NCBI GenBank assembly: GCA_964533785.1
Contig: CAZHNG010000031.1
Span: forward strand, 1 to 29,244
Reading direction: 5' to 3'
Length of the DNA stretch: 29,244 nucleotides
From: JANQRV01 sp964533785
GTDB taxonomy: Bacteria; Bacteroidota; Bacteroidia; Chitinophagales; Saprospiraceae
Shown: one piece after another, positions 16,759-24,691 of the stretch
Layout: every line of letters begins with the position of its first letter
Position numbering within the stretch: position 1 is the stretch's first letter
Program-made: the position numbers and the translations under genes
Notes under the pieces: generated by a model
The model's database searches: none
Seen by the model: only the letters and a program-made list of their open reading frames with translations
Told to the model about the DNA's origin: nothing

Positions 16759-18275
16759 TATTTAATTACAACAATTTTGTCGTAAAGATAGCCTTCACCT
16801 GTTGTAAATAAAATTGTGAATAACCCGGCATTCCAATCATTAGTATTGATCTTAATGGTGTTTTCCCCTGGAAGTATGGATTGATTATTCAACCGCATGA
16901 CTTCCTGGCCTGCGCTATTACTCACAATTACATCTCCAAAGATACGGCTTTTACTATTCAGGAACAAATGAAAATACCCTTCAGCAGAGGGATTAGGAAA
17001 GACCTTCCAATCCTGTACGCTTTCCAGATTGCTAACGGAAGTAACCATTTCCGTTGTAGTTCTGAACTGTGACCGCTGCCCGAATTCCTGGCAAACCGAG
17101 TATTCATTGAACGGACGTACTCTCCAGAAATAGGTGGCATCATCTGCTAAGCCGTCAACTACTACTGAGGTCTCATTGGCAACAAAGGAAATAAAAGCCG
17201 GACTGGAAAAATTAGGCAGCCGGTCGATCTCGATGAGATAGCGGTTGGCGTGTTCTACGGCAGCCCATTCAAACCGGACGCCGTTGTTGATGTTTACGGT
17301 AGATTCATCTGCAGGGAAGATATTCGTTGTCGTAGTTTCAACAATTGCCGTAGTGGATGGATTGGCATTTACTAATGACCGGCGACGAACAGCAGCAAGG
17401 TCTGCTGCCATCAGCTCCTTTTGCATAGGAGTAAAATAATACTCCGTGCGAGGTTCGCATTGGAAGTAACTCATAAATAAACGACGATCAGGGCTAATCT
17501 CGAGGGAATCAGGATCTAAAATCGACACCGGAGGATTACAAATTGAACCAAAGGCATTATAATCCGCAGGAGTATCGCAAATCAGGTCTCCAGCATCTTC
17601 ACAGTTACTGCCGTCTGCTTTTTCAACCCGGATACCTAAGGGAGAAAGTAAAGGAGCCTTCTCTCCTTCTTCGGAGGGTTCGAAAGCTTCATTATCCCAT
17701 CCCCGGAATGGGTGGGGTAAGGTAAAAAAATGACCGATCTCGTGGGTCAGCACATAGCTTGAATTGACATCACTGTTCCTGATCACTATCCAATCGTATA
17801 AATTGGTATAATATCCTCCTACAAAAGGATTTTGAGAAACTCTCTCTAACAAGAATACATTTAAAGCCTGATTATCGCGGCTAAAGGTCATCACCCCGCG
17901 TTGTGTAGCCTGGTGATTTTCAAACACCTCATCGTTGTTGATATAGTTGAAATCTCCTTTAATGTAAAATTGGATATTCTGATCGGCATAGTCATCATTG
18001 GTTGCACAAAGCATCTCCAAAACATTGGCTTCCTTTACTCTACGACTACCATCGTCCTGAGCGACAAGGTGAAACTTCACAGGAATATAGACCGTATTGT
18101 TTCGCAATTGTATTAAACCGTCTTCAATTAGCTTTTTATTAGCTTTCAACCTTTCTATCATTCCTTCGGCATGTTCGCCACTGGTGCCACATTGAAAAAT
18201 TCTCGATTGTGCGTAAAGAGAAGCATAGGAAACACTAAATAATAAAATTAGTGTTACAATTAAGTTTTTTACCAT
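16758..18275 (-). CDS. Secreted M43-like metalloprotease paralogue
   Basis: A 505-residue paralogue of the protease downstream, with the same architecture: signal peptide ending in LYAQ (residue 23), M43 catalytic domain, fibronectin-III-like domain (about 325-405, HANRYLIEIDR and YFWRVRPFNEY) and type A T9SS sorting domain (FPNPSAEG... to the C-terminus). The zinc motif reads HEIGHFFTLPH: His178, Glu179, His182 and His188 are kept, but the glycine normally at the third position after the second His is Thr185. That glycine makes a tight turn in metzincins, so activity may be altered or lost. Met-turn region LFMSYF...FTPMQKELM is present. A TAnnTTTG box on the minus strand (18360-18367) and ACCACTAA 12 bases before the start may drive it. 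Confidence 0.9.
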   Translation of the reverse strand: MVKNLIVTLILLFSVSYASLYAQSRIFQCGTSGEHAEGMIERLKANKKLIEDGLIQLRNNTVYIPVKFHLVAQDDGSRRVKEANVLEMLCATNDDYADQNIQFYIKGDFNYINNDEVFENHQATQRGVMTFSRDNQALNVFLLERVSQNPFVGGYYTNLYDWIVIRNSDVNSSYVLTHEIGHFFTLPHPFRGWDNEAFEPSEEGEKAPLLSPLGIRVEKADGSNCEDAGDLICDTPADYNAFGSICNPPVSILDPDSLEISPDRRLFMSYFQCEPRTEYYFTPMQKELMAADLAAVRRRSLVNANPSTTAIVETTTTNIFPADESTVNINNGVRFEWAAVEHANRYLIEIDRLPNFSSPAFISFVANETSVVVDGLADDATYFWRVRPFNEYSVCQEFGQRSQFRTTTEMVTSVSNLESVQDWKVFPNPSAEGYFHLFLNSKSRIFGDVIVSNSAGQEVMRLNNQSILPGENTIKINTNDWNAGLFTILFTTGEGYLYDKIVVIK

Positions 18276-18359
18276 TGATTCAAAAAATTAGTGGTTATGT
18301 TTAATTTAGAATTTAGGGTAAGGCTTAAAATTGGTCAGTTGGTTGTCGCTACTTAAACG

Positions 18360-18367
18360 CAAAAGTA
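18360..18367 (-). promoter_or_regulatory. Possible -7 box of M43 paralogue
   Basis: TACTTTTG on the minus strand is an exact match to the Bacteroidota -7 element TAnnTTTG, 84 bases before the start codon at 18275. No TTTG is found at the expected 19-21 bases upstream, so the promoter call is tentative. Confidence 0.4.
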
Positions 18368-18443
18368 GAAAAATAACTATTCTTTAGCTACAGCTTTTTG
18401 GCAATTGTGTGACGGTTTGCACCCATTAGAATATAAAAAATTC

Positions 18444-18451
18444 TATTTTTG
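18444..18451 (+). promoter_or_regulatory. Possible -7 box of malate dehydrogenase
   Basis: TATTTTTG matches TAnnTTTG exactly, 32 bases before the mdh start. The nearest upstream TTTG is 24 bases away, somewhat longer than the usual 19-21. The placement relative to the gene is good, so it is a reasonable promoter candidate. Confidence 0.5.
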
Positions 18452-18483
18452 TTCATCCATTTTAAAATGAAAAACGAAAAATA

Positions 18484-19419
18484 ATGAGTAAAGTTACCGT
18501 AGTTGGCGCCGGAAACGTAGGTGCAACTTGTGCGAATGTACTGGCACACAAAGACGTAGTAAAAGAAGTCGTTCTCGTAGATATCAAAGGCGACCTGGCC
18601 AGAGGGAAAGCCCTGGATAGCTGGCAACAAGCCCCCATCGATTACTACAGCACCTATCTAATGGGTACGGAAGATTATGAAAAAACAGCCGGATCAGACA
18701 TCGTGGTCATCACTGCCGGTGTTCCGAGAAAACCGGGCATGAGCAGAGATGACCTCATTTCTACGAATGCCGGTATCGTCAATAGTGTTACCAAATCCAT
18801 TATGCAGTATTCTGATAATCCTATTATCATCGTTGTTTCCAATCCCTTGGATGTTATGACCTACGCTGCATTTAAAACAGCAGGCCTGCCATCCTCGAAA
18901 GTATTTGGTATGGCCGGAATATTGGATACTGCCCGTTACCGAGCTTTTCTAGCCACTGCACTAAACGTTTCACCGAAAGATATTCAGGCCGTATTAATGG
19001 GCGGACACGGTGATACTATGGTCCCGCTACCCAGATACACCACCGTTGCCGGTATTCCCGTTACAGAACTAATTGGTGAAGAAGAATTGAACGCCATTGT
19101 GGAAAGAACTAAAAAAGGCGGAGGAGAATTGGTGAAATTGATGGGTACTTCGGCCTGGTACGCTCCAGGTGCTGCCGCAGCGCAAATGGTAGAAACCATT
19201 GTCAGAGACGAAAATCGTATCTACCCTTGCTGCGTCAGGCTTGATGGTCAATATGGCTTAAGTAATATTTTCTTAGGCGTTCCAGTTAAACTGGGTGCTA
19301 ACGGCATCGAACAAGTAATTGAACTTCAATTGAATGAAGCCGAAAAATCTTTATTAAATACTTCCGCTGGGCACGTCAAATCAGTAATGGAAGTGTACGA
19401 AGGCATGGGAATTGATTAA
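18484..19419 (+). CDS. mdh: Malate dehydrogenase
   Basis: A 311-residue NAD-dependent malate dehydrogenase of the LDH-like subgroup, oxidising malate to oxaloacetate in the citric acid cycle. The dinucleotide motif GAGNVG is at residues 8-13. The substrate-specificity loop has Arg82 and Arg88 (RKPGMSR), where lactate dehydrogenases carry Gln in place of the first Arg, so malate is the expected substrate. The catalytic pair is Asp148 and His175 (HGD), with Arg151 nearby. It is cytoplasmic and of normal length. It is divergent from the protease paralogue upstream and is closed by a strong terminator, so it forms its own transcript. Confidence 0.97.
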   Translation: MSKVTVVGAGNVGATCANVLAHKDVVKEVVLVDIKGDLARGKALDSWQQAPIDYYSTYLMGTEDYEKTAGSDIVVITAGVPRKPGMSRDDLISTNAGIVNSVTKSIMQYSDNPIIIVVSNPLDVMTYAAFKTAGLPSSKVFGMAGILDTARYRAFLATALNVSPKDIQAVLMGGHGDTMVPLPRYTTVAGIPVTELIGEEELNAIVERTKKGGGELVKLMGTSAWYAPGAAAAQMVETIVRDENRIYPCCVRLDGQYGLSNIFLGVPVKLGANGIEQVIELQLNEAEKSLLNTSAGHVKSVMEVYEGMGID

Positions 19420-19455
19420 TGGCACAACAAAAAAAGATAGCTGAAAAAAAGAATT

Positions 19456-19488
19456 GAAGGCGTGTTTAAAATACGCCTTCCTTTTTTG
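19456..19488 (+). terminator. Terminator after mdh
   Basis: GAAGGCGT (19456-19463) and ACGCCTTC (19473-19480) form a perfect 8-bp stem, extended by an A/T-paired loop, and are followed by CTTTTTTG. It starts 37 bases after the stop codon. Confidence 0.9.
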
Positions 19489-19650
19489 TGGTGGACTTTT
19501 TATGCTTCCTAATAATTTTCGACCCATTTTGATTAACCCAAAGGCCTAAATAACTCCACAAAGAAACAAAAACCTCCATTAAAGCTAAACCAAATTGGGA
19601 ATCCGGATTTGGTAGATTCTTGGTTATCACCTAAACCTTTTCGTATTTCT

Positions 19651-20217
19651 ATGGTTTTCTATTTACTAAATACCGAAAACGTGATCAATAGCAGTCAGTT
19701 ATTAGGAGGCTTGTTAGACGAAATGGTAACCAACACGGGCGAAACGCTCAAGCAGATATCCGACAGGATGCCTGTCATGCTTATTTTTTTGCGACATTTC
19801 GGCTGTACTTTCTGTCGGGAAGCTTTAGCTGATATTGCCAAAAAGAGGAATGAGATCAGGGAAAAAGGTATCGAGGTTGTTTTTGTTCACATGTCGAACA
19901 GTGATACAGCAGAAAAATACTTCAAAAGATATAACCTCGGCGGATCCATCCACATCAGCGATCCTGAATGCAAATTTTACAGTTCTTTTGGTCTCGTAAA
20001 GGGTAATTTTAACCAATTGTTCGGCTTAAAAAATTGGATTCGCGGATTCAATGCTGGTGTTGTGAATATGCATGGTATCGGAGGACAAATTGGTGACGGT
20101 TTTCAAATGCCGGGGGTATTCATCATTCAGGACGGCTCTGTCCGGGAACAGTACATTCATAAACTAGCTTCAGATCGCCCCAACTACGTCCAACTTTTAG
20201 AGTGCTGTACTGTTTAA
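19651..20217 (+). CDS. Peroxiredoxin-like (AhpC/TSA-type) protein
   Basis: A thioredoxin-fold protein of 188 residues from ATG 19651. The frame continues back to a TTG at 19609 (202 residues), but the ATG is preferred as the only standard start near the fold. The FLRHFGCTFCREA segment holds a CxxC redox motif (Cys52, Cys55) at the start of the first helix, as in the AhpC/TSA-like 'PRXL2' and SelL-related families. Later VVFVHMS, DPECKFYSSFGL and MPGVFIIQDG follow the usual strand order of the fold. It has no signal peptide and should be a cytoplasmic thiol reductase or peroxidase; the substrate is unknown. A Cys-Cys pair sits near the C-terminus (LLECCTV). The gene lies 72 bases before the vWA gene. 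Confidence 0.8.
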   Translation: MVFYLLNTENVINSSQLLGGLLDEMVTNTGETLKQISDRMPVMLIFLRHFGCTFCREALADIAKKRNEIREKGIEVVFVHMSNSDTAEKYFKRYNLGGSIHISDPECKFYSSFGLVKGNFNQLFGLKNWIRGFNAGVVNMHGIGGQIGDGFQMPGVFIIQDGSVREQYIHKLASDRPNYVQLLECCTV

Positions 20218-20252
20218 ATTTACTAACAACACGCACAAAAGTGTTTAGGTTA

Positions 20253-20280
20253 TTATCAATTATCATTTATCAACCATCAA
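20253..20280 (+). repeat. Heptamer tandem array TTATCAA-type
   Basis: Four 7-base units in a row: TTATCAA, TTATCAT, TTATCAA, CCATCAA. It ends 9 bases before the start codon of the vWA gene, so it occupies the translation-initiation region. It has the same period as the unrelated arrays at 53, 16.6 kb and 23.6 kb. Confidence 0.75.
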
Positions 20281-20289
20281 TTCTATAAA

Positions 20290-21387
20290 ATGATAGGCTG
20301 GAGATTTGGCGCATATAATCCTGACAATCAGAAAGGAACTCCTTTTGAAAGGCTTTTAAAAGTCTTTCAGGAATTGCTCTTGTACACTTCGGGAGATGTC
20401 AGCGAAGCTTTGTCATGGCTAACTGAATTGGATAAAGAATACAATCTGACAACTGATGAATACGGGATGGCAGATTTCATTCAAGATTTAATTGATAAAG
20501 GCTATATTCAACAACGCAGCCCCCAGGATGCCAATATGGCGCCTACTTCAAAAATGGAAATGGGTATCCGCCAGAAAGCCTTGAACGATATTTTTGGGCA
20601 ATTGAAAAAAGCAAGAAGGGGAAAACACAATACCAAACAAATGGGGAGAGGAGATGAATATACCTCAGAGTTGCGCCCTTACGAATTTGGGGATCAGTTG
20701 GATAAAATAGCCATTTCTGAGTCGCTCAGAAATGCACAGATCAACCACGGGCTCAATGATTTTCGCCTTACCCCTGAAGACCTGGAAGTTCATGAGACTT
20801 TTTACCAAAGCCAGATGAGTACGGTACTGATGATCGATATTTCTCATTCTATGATCTTATACGGAGAGGACCGGATTACGCCTGCCAAGAAAGTGGCCAT
20901 GGCTTTGTCAGAACTGATCACTACCCGTTACCCTAAGGATACGCTCGATATTCTCGTTTTTGGTAATGATGCCTGGGAAATAGAGATTAAAGACTTGCCG
21001 TATCTGCAGGTTGGCCCATATCATACCAATACTGTGGCTGGACTAGAATTAGCAATGGATTTACTCCGTCGACGACGCAATCCCAATAAGCAGATCTTCA
21101 TGATCACCGATGGAAAACCTAGTTGCATCAAACGCGGAAAAAAATATTATAAAAACAGCTTCGGCCTGGACCGGATGATCGTAAACCGTACCTTAAATTT
21201 AGCCAGGCGCTGCCGCAAAATCGACATTCCCATTACTACCTTTATGATCGCAAGAGATCCCTATCTGATTCAATTTGTCGATCAATTCACCAGGGCTAAC
21301 AATGGAAAAGCCTTTTATTCTGGGCTCGACGGACTGGGAGAGTTCGTATTCCGGGATTATAAAAATAACAAGAACAAGCGCTATTGA
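20290..21387 (+). CDS. von Willebrand factor A domain protein
   Basis: A 365-residue cytoplasmic protein. The N-terminal 175 residues are helical and charged, with a segment GRGDEYTSELRPYEFGD (119-135) typical of vWA partners of MoxR/magnesium-chelatase-type ATPases. The vWA domain starts at about 177, with an intact MIDAS motif Asp183-Ile-Ser185-His-Ser187 and later ITDGKPS. Such proteins usually act with an AAA+ ATPase encoded directly upstream to remodel or load metal into target enzymes. Here the upstream gene is the peroxiredoxin-like one and no ATPase is present in the window. The partner must be elsewhere. The initiation region contains the heptamer array at 20253-20280. Confidence 0.88.
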   Translation: MIGWRFGAYNPDNQKGTPFERLLKVFQELLLYTSGDVSEALSWLTELDKEYNLTTDEYGMADFIQDLIDKGYIQQRSPQDANMAPTSKMEMGIRQKALNDIFGQLKKARRGKHNTKQMGRGDEYTSELRPYEFGDQLDKIAISESLRNAQINHGLNDFRLTPEDLEVHETFYQSQMSTVLMIDISHSMILYGEDRITPAKKVAMALSELITTRYPKDTLDILVFGNDAWEIEIKDLPYLQVGPYHTNTVAGLELAMDLLRRRRNPNKQIFMITDGKPSCIKRGKKYYKNSFGLDRMIVNRTLNLARRCRKIDIPITTFMIARDPYLIQFVDQFTRANNGKAFYSGLDGLGEFVFRDYKNNKNKRY

Positions 21388-21507
21388 TTGTAGCTCTAAA
21401 AATTAAGGGGCTTTGTCTTACAAGCCGCCTTTATTAATGCGTTGTTTGTCACTCTGTTTCTATCCATAATCTTCGGGGAATTAGGGATTTCTTTCCGTTT
21501 TGTCTGT

Positions 21508-22125
21508 CTACCTTTTTTGGGCCAACAATACTGTTGCGAAGTCGCATTCCGGATCTTCGAACACGAAATCAATTATTTTTATTCTCAGCTTACCTAAAAT
21601 GTTTCCATATTCTTCGGGAGACAAACTACTGTGATAAACTTCTTCGCCCCCGACATGACCGACCACTTCCCCTTCGGCAGTGCCTACCGTTAACATGAGC
21701 ACGCCTCCTGATTTGAGATGACCGGCAAATCGCATTAACGTGCTGCGCTGCTCATCTGGTGTAAGGTGAAAAAAACTGTGCCACCCTACTATACCGTTAA
21801 ACTGCTGCGACAAATCGAGGTGACACATATCCGCTACCAGCCATTGGCTGTCAGGGAAGCGCCTTTTGGCCAGTTCGATCATAGACTCTGCATAATCGAT
21901 ACCGGTAAGATCATATCCATTTTCAATGAAATAACGGGCAATTGGCTCTCCGGCACCGCAACCGGCGTCCAGGATAGTTGCTTTTTCCGGCAGGAATTTT
22001 TCAAAACGGCTGAGCCATTTGCGCTCGAATAATATTTTCGCCCGTTCGGCGTCAAAGCGTCTGGCGTGACGCTCATAAACCTGTTGAGTGTTGGCTGCCA
22101 GGTTTTTTATATCCTTTCTTCTCAT
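21508..22125 (-). CDS. Class I SAM-dependent methyltransferase
   Basis: A 205-residue methyltransferase with the Rossmann-like class I fold. Motif I LDAGCGAGEP (residues 52-61) binds S-adenosylmethionine. The acidic end of strand 2 is GIDYAESMIELAKRRFP, motif II is around WLVADMCHLDL, and VGWHSFFHLTPDEQ resembles the post-II segment of methyltransferase type 11/25 proteins. It is cytoplasmic. The substrate cannot be deduced; such short proteins methylate many small molecules. It is transcribed towards the vWA gene, and 120 bases of AT-rich DNA separate their 3' ends. ATG at 22123-22125 is the only sensible start. Confidence 0.9.
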   Translation of the reverse strand: MRRKDIKNLAANTQQVYERHARRFDAERAKILFERKWLSRFEKFLPEKATILDAGCGAGEPIARYFIENGYDLTGIDYAESMIELAKRRFPDSQWLVADMCHLDLSQQFNGIVGWHSFFHLTPDEQRSTLMRFAGHLKSGGVLMLTVGTAEGEVVGHVGGEEVYHSSLSPEEYGNILGKLRIKIIDFVFEDPECDFATVLLAQKR

Positions 22126-22220
22126 TCATTGAGTTTTCTTTCACGTTCAAGTAGAAGCGTTGAACAAGATAATAAACACTTTTATTTTGTCTGCCGATTC
22201 AGTAAGTAAAAGAACAGATT

Positions 22221-22290
22221 CCACCTGCCGGCCACACCAGAAAGCGGGGATACCACCTGACCACCTGGCGGTAACGGCAGGCGGGGACGC
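22221..22290. repeat. GC-rich REP-like inverted repeat
   Basis: CCACCTGCCG (22221-22230) and CGGCAGGCGG (22275-22284) are inverted copies with one mismatch. CCACCTG occurs three times (22221, 22253, 22261). The block is far richer in G+C than the AT-rich DNA on both sides and lies between two same-strand genes. It resembles bacterial REP-type intergenic repeats, but only one copy is visible here. Confidence 0.5.
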
Positions 22291-22368
22291 CAGACTGAAT
22301 GGGTTTGAGAATGAAGGCCTTGAGTGTGAACGTAAAATTAAAATGCTCTATTAATTAACAAGCGATGT

Positions 22369-23358
22369 TCATATATCCTGAACAGGATAAGGCCCATCGT
22401 CGAATGTTTCTTTATGGTATCCTTTTGTGCCTACCTCCATTGACAATTTACTACGAAAATCCTTATTTTCCTTGAGACAATCCAAAACATAGCGAAAATC
22501 ATATTTTGGCTTCCAGCCTAATTCTTTCTTCGCTCTTTCGTTGACATACACCCGATCAATCGTGGGTAGCATTTTCCATCCTCTTGCTTCGAATAAGGGC
22601 TTAAAATCCGGATACAGTGCTTCAACCACTAATTCTGCATTTGAATGGAGTTGTATTAAATCTTTTTTCCGGAAAGGTGAAGTTGCGCTAATGATGTATT
22701 TTCTAAAGCCGATTTTTTGTACATTTTCGAGTGCAAGGAAGTGAGCCGATACGGCATCCTCAATGTCCACCCTCCGGTAAAGGTATTCTACGGCTTTGAT
22801 ATTCAGATCTTCGTAGTTTTCCCTGATCTGCCTCTTATCATCCTCTTCGGGAAAAAAGCGAGATGTTTTTAATACGATACAAGGCAATTTATGATTGCGA
22901 TAAAATAGTTGGCAGATGTCTTCCGCCGTATTCTTGGTTACTCCGTAAATATTCTTTGGAATGGAATTCGTCGATTCGGTTACCCATACCGCAGGTTCGG
23001 TAGGTCTGGGAGTGAGCACATCTCCGAAGGTACTGGTGGTACTTGTGTAAACAAAGCCCCTTACACGTTGATGCCGAGCTTCTTCCAGTAAATTCAAAGT
23101 TCCGCTAATATTCGTGTCCACGAAATCCTGGTTGGTATGAGTAGCGACGTGAGGTTTGTGAAGCGTTGCGGAATGAATAACAAAATCAACATCTTTGATC
23201 ATTTTGCGGACAAATGCCCTGTCAACTATTGACCCAACGTGAGTCGTGAAATCCGACGGATTAATGTCGATCCCGATATAATCGATATTAGCTTTTTTGA
23301 GTTGCCTGATAATGGCCTCACCTAGATGGCCACTACTACCAGTGACTAATATTTTCAT
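22369..23358 (-). CDS. NAD-dependent epimerase/dehydratase
   Basis: A 329-residue extended short-chain dehydrogenase. The NAD-binding motif GSSGHLG is at residues 7-13, the Asp31 region GIDINPSD follows strand 2 and favours NAD, STTSTFG (106-112) supplies the Ser/Thr of the active site, and YGVTK gives Tyr138 and Lys142. This is the nucleotide-sugar epimerase/dehydratase family (GalE/RmlB-like). The C-terminal substrate domain is shorter than in GalE and its substrate cannot be named. It is cytoplasmic. No other sugar-nucleotide or polysaccharide gene lies nearby. ATG at 23356-23358 is followed directly by the first beta strand, so the start is secure. Confidence 0.92.
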   Translation of the reverse strand: MKILVTGSSGHLGEAIIRQLKKANIDYIGIDINPSDFTTHVGSIVDRAFVRKMIKDVDFVIHSATLHKPHVATHTNQDFVDTNISGTLNLLEEARHQRVRGFVYTSTTSTFGDVLTPRPTEPAVWVTESTNSIPKNIYGVTKNTAEDICQLFYRNHKLPCIVLKTSRFFPEEDDKRQIRENYEDLNIKAVEYLYRRVDIEDAVSAHFLALENVQKIGFRKYIISATSPFRKKDLIQLHSNAELVVEALYPDFKPLFEARGWKMLPTIDRVYVNERAKKELGWKPKYDFRYVLDCLKENKDFRSKLSMEVGTKGYHKETFDDGPYPVQDI

Positions 23359-23968
23359 TTAATCATATTTTTTAATCGCTGCTAACTCCAGCTATACAAA
23401 TTATTCAACCCATTTTTTATTCCCAATATTTTAAACACGGATTTCTGTTACGGGTTGCGCTTCCAACGACGCGTAACCCTCAATAGACAACATTTTTTAA
23501 TCAGCGATGAATGAATAAAGTATTCGTTTTTATTCCTCTCCAAAAAATAGACGTACTGGTCCCTGAACTTAGGGCATTTCTTAGTATGGAATTTTAGCCA
23601 TAGATGAAAGATGAGAGGTTAGAGATGAGAGACCAAGTGGTATCATTTAATCCTTAATCCATCCACCTGAGTTAATTAAGAAGCACTGTTCCGTCATATT
23701 GTCCTCAGGTTTGCCGGACAATACAAATAGACATAACTAATGTTTTTTCCCGACTGAAAATAAACTCAAATTTTTCAGCACTTACTCAACTGCCTGTCAG
23801 CGCCTTAAATCAAAAAATAATGGGAGCCAGGTTTAAATATGATAATATTTTCAACCTTCCTTACCTAATACCGTTATGTACCCATACCTAACAACATTAG
23901 GTATTATATCATGATAAGAAACGAATTAAAAAGATCAATTACTACGAAACCATAAAATATCAATTGAT
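23359..23968. other. Intergenic region upstream of the ABC operon
   Basis: A 610-base gap between divergent genes. It holds a hairpin with arms GGGTTGCGC (23452-23460) and GCGTAACCC (23471-23479), a GATGAGA-type heptamer array (23603-23630), an 8-bp perfect hairpin TATTGTCC/GGACAATA (23697-23704 and 23716-23723), and the palindrome cluster at 23884-23970. No gene, RNA or promoter consensus was recognised. Its length and the number of palindromes suggest a complex control region, or debris at the edge of a transferred segment. Confidence 0.6.
23603..23630 (+). repeat. Heptamer tandem array GATGAGA-type
   Basis: Four 7-base units: GATGAAA, GATGAGA, GGTTAGA, GATGAGA. The third has drifted. It is intergenic, 338 bases before the ABC transporter start, and shares only its period with the other arrays in the window. 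Confidence 0.7.
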
Positions 23969-23970
23969 AT
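23884..23970 (+). promoter_or_regulatory. Palindrome cluster, likely operators of ABC-PadR operon
   Basis: Three perfect palindromes lie in 87 bases: ATACCTAA/TTAGGTAT with a 5-base spacer (23884-23904), TATCATGATA (23907-23916) and ATATCAATTGATAT (23957-23970), the last overlapping the ATG at 23969. An extra half-site, ACCTAAT, lies at 23863-23869. The operon's second gene encodes a PadR repressor, and PadR proteins commonly bind dyad sites in their own promoters, so autoregulation is likely. Which palindrome is the operator cannot be told from sequence. Confidence 0.5.
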
Positions 23971-24691
23971 GGGAACTATCCAGTCCGTGGTACGCATGGA
24001 AAGTGTCTATAAGTACCACTACACCGAAGAGCTTGAAACCGCTGCCGTCAATGGAGTCGACCTGACTATAAATCCTGGAGAATTCGTCGCTATTATGGGA
24101 CCGTCGGGCAGCGGCAAATCAACCCTGCTCAACCTTATCGGCATGATAGACAAAGTATCTAAAGGGCATTATTGGTTTGGCGGGTATGATGTAGCTCGGC
24201 TTTCGAAAAAAGCAAAAGCCGGTCTACGCAAAGGCAATATCGGCTTCATCTTCCAGAGTTTCAACCTTATTGACGAGTTGACAGCCGCAGAAAATATAGA
24301 ATTGCCGCTTATCTACCTTAAGGTTCCGGTCCGGGAACGCCGCAAACGCGTAGAAGAAGCACTGGTCAACCTGGAAATGCGACACCGTAAAGACCACTAC
24401 CCGCAACAATTGTCGGGTGGTCAGCAACAGCGTATCGCTATTGCCCGCGCTATTGTCACCGAACCGGCCCTTATCCTTGCCGATGAGCCCACCGGTAACC
24501 TTGACTCCGAAAATAGCGCTATCGTAATGGATAAACTACGCTATTTCCACGAGGAAGGTTCAACTATTGTCATGGTAACTCACTCCGAAAAAGATGCCGG
24601 GTACGCCCAGCGTATAGTGGAGCTATTCGACGGTAAAACACTGATCAGCGAGAGAGAGTACCTGGCAAGAAGAAGCAATAATTCATTATAA
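23969..24691 (+). CDS. ABC transporter ATP-binding protein (LolD/MacB type)
   Basis: A 240-residue ATPase subunit. Walker A GPSGSGKST is at 44-52, Q-loop Gln96, signature LSGGQ at 148-152, Walker B ending in Asp172-Glu173 (ILADEPTG) and the switch His205. FQSFNLIDELTAAENIELPL is typical of the MacB/LolD/FtsE branch that powers FtsX-type permeases, which move substrates from membrane or periplasm by a mechanical mechanism and not by transport through the membrane. Another in-frame ATG at 23996 could be the start, since residues 1-9 are not conserved. It is the first gene of a block with PadR and the large permease, with gaps of 30 and 82 bases. Its base composition is GC-richer than that of the first 12 kb. 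Confidence 0.95.
   Translation: MGTIQSVVRMESVYKYHYTEELETAAVNGVDLTINPGEFVAIMGPSGSGKSTLLNLIGMIDKVSKGHYWFGGYDVARLSKKAKAGLRKGNIGFIFQSFNLIDELTAAENIELPLIYLKVPVRERRKRVEEALVNLEMRHRKDHYPQQLSGGQQQRIAIARAIVTEPALILADEPTGNLDSENSAIVMDKLRYFHEEGSTIVMVTHSEKDAGYAQRIVELFDGKTLISEREYLARRSNNSL

Noticed and set aside
21409..21426. Possible terminator after the vWA gene
   Set aside because: Only a 5-bp stem with no T-run directly after it.
22160..22354. A 64-codon plus-strand frame between the methyltransferase and epimerase genes
   Set aside because: Most of it is the GC-rich CCACCTG repeat island read as protein; it has no family resemblance.
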